DNA of 64,000 nt from Plantago major. Lineage: Eukaryota; Streptophyta; Magnoliopsida; Lamiales; Plantaginaceae. Where the stretch lies: the NCBI GenBank assembly GCA_026545765.1, contig CM048844.1, positions 6,202,524-6,266,523 on the forward strand, written 5' to 3'. This document shows, piece after piece, positions 47,481 through 58,830 of the stretch. Each line of letters begins with the position of its first letter. Position 1 is the first letter of the stretch. The position numbers and the translations under genes are program-made. The notes below the pieces were generated by a model. The model had not been told where the DNA came from. It saw nothing but the letters and a program-made list of their open reading frames with translations, and did no database searches.

Positions 47481-47916
47481 TAGACTTGGGCTGTTCATTT
47501 CGGTAACGTACCGAATCGAACCGAAAATGCATAATTGCGAAAACCAAAATCCCAACCAAATTTATTTTTCGGTTCGGTATTCATATCGAAAATTTAGGTA
47601 ACGGTACGCTAAAAATCGAAAATACCAAAAATAATGTAAACAATTGAAGAAATGAAAGGAAAAAAAACCATCAATGCATGAAAATATCTTTGACATATTT
47701 ATATCATAATGTTTTATCATTATAATAAATATACTAAACATTAAGGATTAATCCAAAACAATTTTTTTTAAAAAAAAGTAGTTCCAATATTCAATCACAA
47801 AATATCATACAAAGCATGTTGCAGAGAGTAACAACTTCCCTAGTTGTACCCTCCTCCATGAGTTATTTATACAAACATGCACTAAGCCACCGGAGGCGAT
47901 AGACCAAACCCTAGTC

Positions 47917-48189
47917 ATCATCCTATATGTCATGAGTTGGGAATGGGGGAACTACTTTAAGCCGAAACTGAGAACTAGCTAGCCTAGCCAAGAGATATGC
48001 TGATAGGTTAGCTTCTCGGTAGATCATTTGAATTTTGACATCCACAAAATTTGGAAGCAGCTGTATGATATCACGCACTAGTACCTGCACCGTCCGAAGA
48101 GGTACCAAGTCCCTACACAGACATCATCGAAACACATAAAACGAATCAGTACAAATCATAATTGATCCAAAACATTGGTCATTATTGAG
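47917..48189 (-). mobile_element. LINE RNase H tail fragment
   Basis: On the minus strand the translation includes DIIQLLPNFVDVKIQMIYRE followed by ANLSAYLLARLASS, the end of the RNase H domain of plant L1-type LINEs. The preceding GSIMICTDSFYVF matches the earlier Asp-containing strand and is separated by one stop codon (TGA at 48130-48128). The remainder of ORF2 is absent. The fragment lies just left of the MULE-like element at 48205. Confidence 0.7.
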
Positions 48190-48449
48190 TGGCCCTTTTA
48201 TTTAGGCAAATGTTAAATTGAGAGCAAAATCCCTATATTGAAACCAAAGGTCTTTAATTTACTATGTCGCCCTTGTGTTAACTAACGTAACTTACCCTTG
48301 CTTTCTCCTTTCCTCAATTAGCACCAGTAACCAAGTAAACATAATCCCTTTTATTTAGATAAGATATTCTTCTATAAAATAAAAATAGATTGCCATAGCT
48401 ATCCATGATCAAATAAATTCAACATCCATAAAAATGGTGAAATACCTGT

Positions 48450-49459
48450 CAGGAATGTTAAACGCAGAACATTTTTTACTAAACGCAAAATAAAATTTTA
48501 CATATTACATATAATACCACTATTATTATAATTTACAAAATGGTTCAATAATTTGAAAAAATTACTATTTTACCTAAAAAACATCAAACAAGTTTATTCG
48601 AATTAATTTTATCATCCGAATGAATAAATCGAAAAAACTTAAAAAGAAAAACACGAAGAACACGAAGGTGATTTTATTCAAAAACACTTTTATTTATGCA
48701 TTTCAACTCTCTAACATACATCTTTGTCTTCGAATCTTCAAACAAACATAATTGAAGAACACGAAGGTGATTATGATCTTCAAACAAACATAATTAAAAT
48801 TTAAGAGCAATGTTATAAATAAAAAAAAATAAATTTAATCAAATCATACACAGTAAAACAATATTTTTAATTACTTTAAAAAAACCGAAAAAAACTCACG
48901 AAACGGATAAAATTTAATTTGGTGGTAGACCTCAAGGCTGCCAAACGGGCCGTCAAGGCTGCCAGAACAGCCCTCAGGGCTGCCAAAGCCCGCCTGGCAG
49001 CCTTCAAGGCTGCCAGGCGCTAATCTGGCAGCCCTCAGGGCTGCCAGACGGGCTGGCTAGCAGCCCCCAAGGCTGCCGGACGGCTATTCCGGCAGCCTTG
49101 AGGGCTACCAAACGTGTTTTTGATCTTTTTTTAATTTTTTTTTGAAATTTTGGTGAAATATTAGTTAATTTAAATATACGAACGCAATAAAATAATTATA
49201 AACAATATAAATATCAAATTAAAAAAAATATACTTCTTCATTATCGACATAATATGGTTAATGATTGTACGACATTGATTTTTATTGTGTTATGATACCG
49301 TAGTGTATATACGTTTATATATTTTTGAAAATATGATAATTTGAGAAATTTTTCGAAAAATGGGACTAATTCTATATTTTTATCAGTTGAAGGACCTTTT
49401 ACAAAATATAAAAAAGTGTTCCACGTTTAGTAAAAAGTGTTCTGCGTTTAACATACTCC
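48450..49459. mobile_element. hAT-like TIR element nested in the MULE-like element
   Basis: The left end is CAGGAATGTTAAACGCAGAA. The right end, inverted, contains ATGTTAAACGCAGAACACTT after GGAGT, and about 30 bp match well (ATGTTAAACGCAGAACA(T/C)TTTTTACTAAACG). The 8-bp direct repeat ATACCTGT flanks it (48442-48449 and 49460-49467), the size hAT transposases make. The CAGG start also fits hAT. The 1,010-bp body is AT-rich apart from a strongly palindromic GC-rich centre. No transposase is encoded. A related right half lies at 56120-56474. Confidence 0.75.
48932..49112. repeat. GC-rich palindromic repeat array (GGCTGCC)
   Basis: GGCTGCC or its complement GGCAGCC occurs about every 20-25 bp. 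Two near-perfect hairpins stand out: at 48992-49018 (13-bp arms around CTGGCAGCCTT) and at 49024-49048 (12-bp arms around CTGGCAGCCCT). It sits in the middle of the hAT-like element and contrasts sharply with its AT-rich flanks. Confidence 0.9.
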
Positions 49460-49990
49460 ATACCTGTGCGTGTCAATTTCTTCAATTGCATAAATTCCCG
49501 TTTTCCACCTCCGACTTGAGGAACAAGAAGAACCATAAGTCATTATGTTAGAATTTAGTTGGATTTTATGGGAATTTTGGTATTGTTAAGATTCTCAGAT
49601 TCTCTTTATGTTTTATATTATCCTCCATTTTTTTCTTATGGGATTTGGTTACCGAAAATTGGGCAAATATGATGATAGAGGAAAAAGAAAAGATAGTTGT
49701 GAATATGGAAAGAACAAAATGTACAGGGCTCTCAATCTAAGGGATTTTGCTCTCAATTTAACATTTGTCTTTTATTTATAATAAATCCATTAAAGCAAAC
49801 AGTAGAAAATGGAAATTAATATGCAAACAACAAGCAGAATGGTCAAAGAACAACTAGGATATAAAATAGAAAGAAATCAATTTCTATTTACTCCATAATT
49901 ATTTAATAAATATATGTATATTTACAGAATTTCGGTTTAGGTAATTACCGAAAACCAGTTCGGTTTCAGTATTTTTGAACACCGCACCAT

Positions 49991-50623
49991 TTATTTTGGC
50001 ACACAAGTTCAAGGTCTAAACAAGAGAAAAATGAATTGAAGTTACATTGGTATGGTATGAGTTTCTTTGGACGTTTCTTCTTTTTTTTTTTTTTGAGGAA
50101 GGTTTCTTTGGACGTTTCAAAATGTATATCATGTTTCCTAGGACGGAGGGAGTACATACATACAAAAGGGACATTGAAGATGCGTACGACTATTTATTCT
50201 TCAGTTTAGTGAATCAAACTTTCAAAAGAAAACTTCTGCTTCCAACTTCCGAAGGCTGTGCTCTGACCACATTGGTCATGCACACCAAACTTCTGCTTCC
50301 AACTTACGAAAGCATGACCACATTAGTGTTTCCTGATGACTGCTGTGCTCTGATTACGGCCCAACATCTTGCTCTTGTTGAGCAACATTGGGATGTTGTC
50401 AACACGATCACAGCACACGCCCATCTTGTTTTTCTGAAATGTTCCAAGAATTATATTGGAGCGTTATGATAGCCAATGCCTATGAATTCTAAAATTAAAC
50501 AAGAACAAGAATAACACAAAGACTCGGAGAACATTGTCATCTAGCTTAAACATGATAAATGCAGAGAAGACCCTTCAAAAGCATGCAGAATTTATAAATT
50601 AAACAATGGAGAAGCAAACTTAC
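49991..50623. other. Spacer with MITE end and an internal duplication
   Basis: A GGACGGAGGGAGTA word at 50141-50154 looks like the right end of a decayed Stowaway element. AAACTTCTGCTTCCAACTT occurs at about 50230 and 50288, each followed by GACCACATT(G/A)GT: a partial tandem duplication. A 140-codon plus-strand frame covers this but has no recognised family. Confidence 0.5.
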
Positions 50624-50705
50624 GTGCTACTAGCTGATGGCCTGTAAAGTTCATGACAGAACAGATTCCCCGCATCTATCCTGTCAGCAAGAGGTCTAAC
50701 ATAGC
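50624..50705 (-). other. Candidate non-coding 3' exon downstream of the PPR gene
   Basis: On the minus strand an 82-base segment has a good acceptor (TATATATGCAG) and donor (GTAAGT). It has the appearance of an internal exon but does not continue any recognised protein. It may belong to a spliced 3' UTR of the PPR transcript or to a separate transcript. Confidence 0.4.
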
Positions 50706-51876
50706 CTGCATATATATAAAAAAGGGCCAACATGTCAATTATGCAGCAAAGTGGAGAACCTTCAAGCCCAGCAGAGTAAATAACACAAAATGAGCAAATT
50801 CACTCAAGTTTGGTACCAAACACGTTCAGTCCAGAACATTTGAACAGTCACATAGTTGATCATGAAGTTGCCTTCAAATTCCTTCAAGTATCACAAATAA
50901 ATAAATAGCAAAATATCAGAAGATTAAATCCACTTATGTGCACTAACAATTAACAGAGCATGTTATTTACTCAATCGTATGGGAGAAGATGCATTCAAGT
51001 TAAAATCAACTGAAACTAAACCAGTTTCTGTATCTTGAGTGCGCAGCATAGATGGAAAACTTTATGTCTCATATGCACATAAAAGAGTCTCATCCAGATC
51101 AAGAACCTAAATTCAGTAGATATGTATAACTACGAGCACAATCAAAGTATCTATTACCATTTAACGACAACAGACAAGAAACAAAACTTTCAGTATGCAC
51201 TCTTTAAGAACTTATATGACACAAATCCAACTTCTGATTGAATAATTTCACACACAAGGAACGGTAAGTGCCCCCAACCACAACTCTTTTTGAGCTTTAT
51301 AGGAGATCTAATATCTTATCATCGCATGTATTTGTACTTGATCTTAAGCATCACTATCACAGATCACAGATTGTCCCCAGATATTTCACATCTGAACTCC
51401 TCTAATATGTGTTTTGGTTAAAACTATCATTCAAACATTAATTAAAAAATGCCATCCATTGATTTCCAGCATTTCATGCAGGGCAAAAGGCATAAGGAGT
51501 TCGCACAGGAAATATTGAACTAGCATACTTTGAGCCCTGAGGTACATCCGAATAGGGTACGCGAGAGCAATTTAAGACAGTGGGTAATATAGTGCTACTA
51601 AAAGGCTTCATAAGAGTAAGAATAAATGCGTAGTTGAAATACTAGCTCAATTTCAATATCGTCAGTAATCCTAACAATAGTAAAAATTAGCTGAATTTCA
51701 ACAATCTCAGTAACCTGCACAATCATCAGCACGTCCATTCAAGTTCAAGCAAAACTACAAAAAATTTAATTACTAAAACAAGCAGCCTAATTGCGTTCAA
51801 TTCAACAACTGCTTAATTCAACTTCACTACACTAAGGTGAAATCTAAACCACTCCAGATTGAAACTAAAACCTTAC

Positions 51877-52114
51877 CGTTAAGACTCTTGAAAGCAGGAG
51901 CAGCATGATTCAACTTCTCTCAGTCGACGGAACATCCCCGTGCTCCTCGGGGAACCCCATGAACTCCACCATGTTGAGGTTGGGTGGGAGTCTGTATTTC
52001 ATAGCAAAAAGTGATACACTAGCAGTAAAAGAGAAATAGAATAACAAAGAAAGCCATAACCAATGAAAATCACCTGGAATCATATGAGAACTCAAACTAG
52101 GAATTGATTTGTAA
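51877..52114 (-). other. Spliced 3' UTR of the PPR gene (candidate introns)
   Basis: After the PPR stop codon the minus strand shows a donor ATTCCAG|GTGATT (exon end 52074), an acceptor AAATACAG|ACTCCC (exon start 51992) and a second donor TTAACG|GTAAGG (exon end 51877). The first intron would be 81 bp. The second would run into the long non-coding stretch toward 50705. No continuing reading frame is gained, so these are likely 3'-UTR introns. Confidence 0.5.
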
Positions 52115-54295
52115 TTATTCCTTAAATTTGATAAGAGCTTTATACGTACAAACATCCGGTTGGATCTTTCTGTGCAGCATGTCTTTATACAACCTGAAAA
52201 CTTCAGTCAAATTGCCAAGGTTATTGTTATGGTTTATCAACATGGTGTAAGTGTATCTGTTTGGCAATAATCCTTTAGATTGCATTTCGGAGAAATATCT
52301 ATAAGCCTCGCCCATCACCCCGAATTTACAAAGGCCGTTAATCAGCACATTGTAGGTGGTCACATTTGGCAAAATAGCATCCTTTTGCATCTCCAAGAGG
52401 TACTTTTTGGCTGATTCAAGCAATCCTTCACCAGCAAGTGCCTGAATCAATATGGTGTATGTCACGGTTGTGGGGCATATGGCTTTGTTCCGCATATCAT
52501 TTAATAACTTTATTGCTTCACTAATGTTCCTCCGTTTCAGTTGAGCACGAATGATGCTCGTGTATGTGTAATGATCGGGTTGAACTCCACACGTAATCAT
52601 CTCTTGCATTAACTGGGAGGCTTTTTCAATGTTACCCAATGATGAGAGCCCGTCCACCAAAACAGTATAGGTTATAAGATGACGGGGGAACCCCTGAGCT
52701 AGTATCTCTTCTAGTAGTCTAAGTGCACGGGATTTTTCACCGAGTTTCAGCTCAACTGCTATCATATTAGTATACGCAATGTTGTCAAGTTTTAATCCTT
52801 TTCTCAGCATCTCGTCGTAAAACTGTCTTGCTGATTCCAGATTTTGTGTTCGATAGGAACTATTAATGAGAATCGTGTAGGTAATAACATCTGGACATAC
52901 ACCACAAGTGATCATTTCATTTTTCAACTGTTCAGCACCATCTAAATCACCCAACCGGCACAATCCATCCATTATTGTATTATATGTAACTAGTGACGGA
53001 TTTACGTTTTTTTCCTTCATCTCAGATAATAGGAAGAACGCCTCATCCATGTCTCCCAATTGACAATACCCACATATCAGGGTGTTATACGACGTTATAT
53101 CAAGCACCACATTATTCTTCAGCATTACAGAGATCCACTGCGTAGCAAAAAGTACTCTTCCTTGCTGGCAGTACCCGTACATTAAAGTATTGTATGTGTA
53201 TACAGTAGGCCGCGTGCCCATCATTTTCATCTCTTTTGCAAGCCCTAATGCTAAAACCAGCATCCCCTTTCGACAATAATCCCTTATCAGGGGGGTATAG
53301 GAATAAGCCGAAACCTTCAACCCCTGTCTAAACATTTCCTTGATCAACCCCATTGCATCCTTAAATAAACCTTTCTTCGAAAGCGCATTAATCATCACAT
53401 TGTAGGTAATATCACTCGGGTGGCAACCCTTGTCCTGCATCTCGACAAATAGGTTATACGCAAGCTTTATTTCACCTCTTTTAAAATACAAATCCAACAA
53501 GGTATTATAAGTATCAAGCGTAGGCGTAATACCAGACTTGCCCATTAATTCATAAACCCACCTCGCCTTTTCAACTACATTCCTACCCTGAAGCATGTGA
53601 AGAATCCTATTGCAACGATTCAGACTCGGCAAAATCTCATTCTTCACCATCTTATCAAAAATGTCTAAACACCTAACAACGTCTGATTCCTCGATATACA
53701 ACAACAATAACAAATCAAGTATACGACACGCAACATCCTCTTTCAAATACCCATCAATCAAGAAATCAGCAACCGTATGCATATCCAAGCTAACAACCCT
53801 CTGCAACACTCTATAAGCAGCATCCATACAACCGTTCCGTACCAAAGAATCAAGAACACTACAAAACAAAACTTCGGAATGCTTAAACCCCTCCTGCCTA
53901 TCGACCCACCAGAATATCCTCAAAACCATACCCGGTTTATGGCTAATGTATTGTATAACAGTAGCTAACAAATCTGAATCCATGACGAAAGAATTAAAAG
54001 AATCTGAATTAACCTCAAAAAAATCTTCCTTGGCAGTTGCCAAGATTGGATTTTTACTGTAGGAAATGTTAATCTTTCTGTTAATCCGGAAAAGAAATTC
54101 TTGAATGGTAATGGTTTGGTTACCTTTGGACAAAATGAATCGGGTCTGGCGATGCTGAGCTGCCCTGGAAGAGAAGAAGACGAATCTGACGACCTTCAAT
54201 TTGAGTAGGTGGATGTTGAGGCAGTACAAGGAGGAGTAGAATAGGTTTCTGGGATTGGGGATTGAGGATTTAGAAGATATGAAGCATAGGTTCAT
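52115..54295 (-). CDS. P-class pentatricopeptide repeat (PPR) protein, probably mitochondrial
   Basis: A single exon of 726 residues, complete from ATG (54295) to stop. The N-terminus is basic with few acidic residues (MNLCFISSKSSIPNPRNLFY), a plausible organelle targeting sequence. After FWWVDRQEGFKHSEVLF come fourteen full 35-residue PPR motifs, such as TLDTYNTLLDLYFKRGEIKL and NVTTYNVLINGLCKFGVMGE. A fifteenth, DVCTYKALIKFKE, stops after its first helix. No DYW, E or SMR domain follows, so it is P-class: a sequence-specific organelle RNA-binding protein. It resembles Arabidopsis At1g22960 from memory; the RNA target cannot be read here. Confidence 0.94.
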   Translation of the reverse strand: MNLCFISSKSSIPNPRNLFYSSLYCLNIHLLKLKVVRFVFFSSRAAQHRQTRFILSKGNQTITIQEFLFRINRKINISYSKNPILATAKEDFFEVNSDSFNSFVMDSDLLATVIQYISHKPGMVLRIFWWVDRQEGFKHSEVLFCSVLDSLVRNGCMDAAYRVLQRVVSLDMHTVADFLIDGYLKEDVACRILDLLLLLYIEESDVVRCLDIFDKMVKNEILPSLNRCNRILHMLQGRNVVEKARWVYELMGKSGITPTLDTYNTLLDLYFKRGEIKLAYNLFVEMQDKGCHPSDITYNVMINALSKKGLFKDAMGLIKEMFRQGLKVSAYSYTPLIRDYCRKGMLVLALGLAKEMKMMGTRPTVYTYNTLMYGYCQQGRVLFATQWISVMLKNNVVLDITSYNTLICGYCQLGDMDEAFFLLSEMKEKNVNPSLVTYNTIMDGLCRLGDLDGAEQLKNEMITCGVCPDVITYTILINSSYRTQNLESARQFYDEMLRKGLKLDNIAYTNMIAVELKLGEKSRALRLLEEILAQGFPRHLITYTVLVDGLSSLGNIEKASQLMQEMITCGVQPDHYTYTSIIRAQLKRRNISEAIKLLNDMRNKAICPTTVTYTILIQALAGEGLLESAKKYLLEMQKDAILPNVTTYNVLINGLCKFGVMGEAYRYFSEMQSKGLLPNRYTYTMLINHNNNLGNLTEVFRLYKDMLHRKIQPDVCTYKALIKFKE

Positions 54296-54482
54296 TATAA
54301 TTATTCTGTAATGAATAAAATAATGAATCCAATGAAGAAGAAGAAGAAGAAAATGATGATGATGATGATGAAATTGAACACAACATTCAATTCATTCACC
54401 GATCCATCGAAGAGGGAAAAGGGAAGAAGGGGTGGCCGTGAGCTTACAACCGTGGAAGCGGCTATGGACAGGAAGAGTATAG

Positions 54483-54492
54483 TTGGGCCCAA
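54483..54492 (-). promoter_or_regulatory. Palindromic site II motif upstream of the PPR gene
   Basis: TTGGGCCCAA lies about 190 bp upstream of the PPR start and gives a TGGGCC site II core on both strands. GAA and GAT trinucleotide runs (54335-54372) lie between it and the ATG, probably in the leader. Confidence 0.4.
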
Positions 54493-54532
54493 ATTACTAT
54501 TATGCCCTCCTCCACACACAAGCCATAATTAA

Positions 54533-54908
54533 AACCTAGATTTACTTTCTCTTTTTTATATTCCTTACGGGTCTAGTGGTGTTAAACGAGTCTATTCGAG
54601 TATTTCATTAAGATTAAGATGCAATGAGTTGGAACTCGAGCTCGAGTTATGATAAGTCTTGAGTTCGGCTCATTTGGTTCGAGCTTTAACCGGGTCTAAA
54701 CAAGTCTAGTTGAGCCCTACTCGGCTCGATAGTAAAACGAGCTTCAAGTTATACTCGAGCTTGGCTTATACAACTTATCGGACGAGTCGAACTTGAGCCA
54801 TCGACTCGTATGAATCACTACATGCGACTAATCCGGTCGAACATTGTCGGACCCTTTTTGTGTGGCTTTTCCATCGGCATTTTTTACACCTAGATTTACT
54901 TATTACTA
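54533..54908. other. Spacer with GAGCTCGAG-rich dispersed repeat
   Basis: From about 54590 to 54830 the words CTCGAGC, TCGAGTT and GGCTCG recur on both strands. This is a common plant repeat style, also seen at 8460-8590. No boundaries were found. Confidence 0.45.
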
Positions 54909-55184
54909 ATACCTTTGTCCCAGTATTTCGTAGTTTTAGCTCGCCTCGAAAAAGAAGGTAATTTATTGAGATTGACTTTTTGACGAACTTTGAGTAAAAA
55001 TTACACGTAAATTACACCACATGAAAATATTATAAAATTATATTATAAAAGTGGGTAAAGTATTCTTTCGTAGTATAATATTTATTTTATCTTATTCGTG
55101 TATAATTAAGAAATAATTTCTCGTCAACATTTATTAGAAAAAGTCAACATTATAAAATTCTTAGTGGAACGTGGTGAGTATTAC
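54909..55184. mobile_element. Degenerate Stowaway-like MITE
   Basis: It begins CCTTTGTCCCAGTATTTCGT and ends CTTAGTGGAACGTGGTGAG before TA. The arms carry TTGACTTTTTGACG and AAAAAGTCAACA in inverted positions, as in the element at 1687, with an AT-rich core between. The ends are worn. Confidence 0.55.
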
Positions 55185-56115
55185 TCTTTTTTATTATTTA
55201 ATATTAAATCGTAAAGTTTATTCATACATGATATATCAGGTAACTAATTACACTAATCTTGTAAGTACAAGACTCTGCATGAGAACATAAGCTGTTTGGC
55301 AAACGATTAAAATCAATACATACGGAATCTTGATCTCCTTGAGCTTTTTTTTTCCTTTTCACATAAGTATCCGACGCTCGACTTATCAAGTCGAGCAGTG
55401 CTCCTCCGCACACTTTTCAAATCACAAGGATCGGAACCGTTGCTGATCTCCTTGAGTTTTTTTTCAACTGGCAACAACATAATTATTTTGATCTATGAAG
55501 CTTGCTTATTTGATTTGAGGGGTGAATTACATACATTTATGTGTGTGGGTTATATTAATTATTGACAGTAGATGCATCATGCAGCTAAGTGCTAACATTG
55601 GTTTTAATTCACAACTCAGGGTAATGGATAATTTACACATTGCAGCCACACTAAAGTTTCCTTTTTGTTGGGAAATTGGTTGCAAGAGGCAATCAAGTGT
55701 GGTTGCAAGAGGCAATTAAGAGAGAGACAAAATTGTTATGTGTTATAATATGTTAAGTGGGTAATTTTGAGCAATTAATTATCTGAGTTCCACCACTCGG
55801 TTTTACGTGTTCTTTAGCTCGTTGCAAAGTGGTATGTGCAAGCTTCATAACGGTATAAGATACTGGAGGTAACCAATTTTAGGTGTGAATGATAAATTGG
55901 CTTAAAGAGAGCTAGTTGAGACTTACTTTTTGCAATTGTCCCACATTGGAAACATATGGAAGGAAAGAGTAGTATAAAGGTATGCTTGTGTTTACTCATG
56001 GTCACAAGTGTGCAATTGTTCGATTGGAGCAGCCATGATGTCGGAGTTTAAGGCTGAGCTTCAAAGCTGACGAGAACATCGGTTTCAAACCCGACGAGAC
56101 GACTCGTGTGGTTGG
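55185..56115. other. Spacer, no gene
   Basis: AT-rich. The GTTTGGCAAACGATTAAAATC word at 55293 resembles the arm of the fold-back at 13785. No coding region is supported. Confidence 0.45.
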
Positions 56116-56474
56116 TTTTTGTCATTTTTAACCGTTTTTGCGTTTCTTTTTGTTATTTTTTGGATTTTTTGTTTTTTTAAAATCAATTTAAATATACTAA
56201 TATAATTGAGTAATAATTAACAACTACAATTACCAAATTAAAATAATAAAAATATTTTTATATTTGTCATTATCGATATAATATGGCTAATAATTGTACG
56301 ATATTGATTTTTCTTGTGTTATGATACCGTAGTGTATATATTTTCGAAGATGTAATAATTTCATAATTTTTTCGAAAAATGAGACTAATTCAATATTTTT
56401 ATCAGTTGAAGGACATTTTGCAATATATAAAAAAGTGTCATGTGTTTAATAAAATGTGTTCTGCGTTTAACATG
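56116..56474. mobile_element. Partial second copy of the hAT-like family
   Basis: About 360 bp align with the right half of the element ending at 49459. Shared words include ATAATATGG(C/T)TAAT(A/G)ATTGTACGA, GTTATGATACCGTAGTGTAT, TTATCAGTTGAAGGAC and the terminal TGTGTTCTGCGTTTAACAT. The left half and the GC-rich centre are missing or replaced, so this copy is truncated. Confidence 0.75.
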
Positions 56475-58830
56475 CCCATATAAGTTCTCACGAGAGGGAA
56501 ACCAAAATTTTCACTTGCAAAGTTTTATATGGGCCAATGCGGGAAAACGACCTACAAATTAGAGACTGGTAACTGGTTAGCTTTGTTGGAAAAGTTGAAG
56601 AGACCAATTGAAAACGAAGCCCAGTGTGAGGACCTGGAGCTAGGACTAGGAGTATACTTCTAGTTCCAGCCCCTAACATTGGGCTTCCTTTTGGGCTTTA
56701 AGAAGGTTCATAATCACCAGTTCACCACCTAACTCGTGGCCCAACTGAAAATTATGATCAACGAATGTCTATTTCGTCTAAATTTTTTTTTTATGAAACG
56801 TCATATTTCTCGAACATAAATGTTTGGCATGAGTTACGTTAATGTAATGTGGTTTTTTTTAAAAAATTGCATGGGAAAATCAGACTTGGCTCTTTCTTTC
56901 ATGTATACCAGATGTAAGATTAAATAAATAAATAAAAACTAAGCCCTTATACATATATTTTATACATATGAATATATGATATAGCTCAATTTTATCCTTT
57001 TTATCATGCACTCTCTGTACCAATTACCCGAATATTCCAGTTGAACGCATTTGTCATCTAATATATATTATTCTTGACAAGTTGAATGTACGTATGGTGT
57101 CCATACGATTGGACCTTTCAACCATAATTGGATATACCAATTTTCATTCATCGGTTTATGATATTAAAATAAATTATCTCAAAGAGCAGAAAATTAGCAT
57201 GAATCATTAGCTTTCAACCCCAACTTGACTTGGGCATACTTTGCATTTGATTCCTTCTCTTTTTCTTTTCCAATTTAGATTTGAAAAATCAAAATTAGAA
57301 AAATCAAAGCACAAGGTATTGAATAGGGAAAATATAGTGGGCCAATAAATTGAAAAGCTCTCGGAGAAAAAGGAAAAGAAAACCAATCAAATCTTATAAA
57401 GTGGTACTAACCTGGACCGGAAGTTAAATCATTTTGGCGCTAAAATGGTTAGATGGAGCCCCACCTAATATTCACCCTGTTTATTTTAATGCCTACCGTA
57501 TGGACTATGGTTTATGGAGTTTGTTAGACTTACACTCATAATATCGCTTTCTGGCACCAGTGTGAAATTATTCTTCTGAGGTGAGAGGGTGATCAGCAGA
57601 GTAAGGCAATTAATTTTCCGGTCTATGGTCTATGGATACCGTCCAGGATTGTTCGCTCAAGTGAAAAATGAAGGATCGTATAACGCCGGGTTCCCTTATG
57701 TCGAGTTTTGACTGTGAAGGTGAATCCTAGGTCCATGTATCGATCCATAGTTCATACATCATGTAAGCATTTTGGTGAGTGAGCTGAGCAAAATTTGAAC
57801 ATCCGGGTACAAATGTAGCAGTATCATTAACTACATGACTTGTATTGAAAGAAAATGAGTGTTGAATTGGTTGACTTACTAAGCTTCAGTTCAGACAACG
57901 TTGTCTAATAATTAATTCTCTATCAGTTTTGTAATTAGAATCAGGTCTAGAGTAGTTATATTAAACCCTCATCACAACCTACTCCTCCATTAGTTGTGGC
58001 CTCATTATCGTCATCCATTTCATGAAGAAATTCGATTTATTCTATACTACAATACAATATGTCATAACGAGTCATGAAATTCTATAAGTACATTGTAATT
58101 CATTAAAGTATCGGGACCCATGAGTTACAGTATCGTATTGTAGCTAGACAAAACTAACAATCGATCGATCCAATCAACTTAACGTTCATATTAGTAGATT
58201 ATTTCATACTTTCATTTCACCATGCTTTATCATACCATACAACACAAAAAACAACATAATTCATAAGCATTATTGTATGTTGTAGTATAAATTAAACCGG
58301 TTTTATGTGTGTACAACACAAAGAAACAACATAGCTATATTGTACAAAGTTGTATTCGAGAGCAAGCATGATCCAATAATTAAGCAGACACTGCTTAATT
58401 ATGAGCACCAACCATTATTGTTGGTATAACAAGAGTACTATTAGATTCCTATCTTAATTGGTGATTATTAAAATATAGGGCACTATTAAACAAGTTTTGA
58501 CTAGCTTGTATGACAAATTTGGAATAGCTCACACCACTTAAACTAGGCCAAAAAAATTACCTTCGTCTAATGGAGTAAATGATTACGCTCCACTAACTTG
58601 ACTTGCGGCCAAACATTACTGAACTAACTATTAATTTCACCACCAATATAGAAATGTACGCAAATTAAGGTATAAAATTACCAAAACATCATCATTTATG
58701 CTCAACTTTCTGTAAATTACAAAAAGCATACACCCAATTATATGTAAGGTGTATTGGAGAAATATGCACAAACATACAAATTAAAATGAAGATGAAACAT
58801 TTGTGCTGGAACATGATCAGTATGTTACAT
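56475..58830. other. Gene-poor spacer
   Basis: No gene recognised. Some short words recur (ATACGATTGGACC, CAACATAATT), but no array or TIR pair was found. Confidence 0.45.

Larger units (their letters stand above)
48205..49769. mobile_element. MULE-like TIR element interrupted by an hAT-like insertion
   Basis: The left end GGCAAATGTTAAATTGAGAG and the inverted right end GACAAATGTTAAATTGAGAG share about 38 bp, down to the AAAATCCC words. The perfect 9-bp direct repeat TTTTATTTA flanks it (48196-48204 and 49770-49778), the Mutator-type target duplication. Total length is 1,565 bp. Subtracting the 1,010-bp insert at 48450 leaves a 555-bp non-autonomous element with no coding region. Confidence 0.85.
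47488..49990. mobile_element. Possible outermost element with ACCGAA/TTCGGT ends
   Basis: The left part (GGGCTGTTCATTTCGGTAAC, then repeated CCGAA) and the right part near 49930-49990 (TTCGGTTTAGGTAATTACC, GTTCGGTTTC, GAACACCGCACC) are loosely inverted. They enclose the MULE-like and hAT-like insertions. ACCGAA/TTCGGT arms are a familiar plant MITE feature. No target-site duplication was found, so the boundaries are approximate. Confidence 0.3.

Noticed and set aside
50047-50469. 140-codon plus-strand frame containing an internal duplication
   Set aside because: No splice context, no family and a poly-T/poly-Phe start; the duplication is reported as a repeat only.
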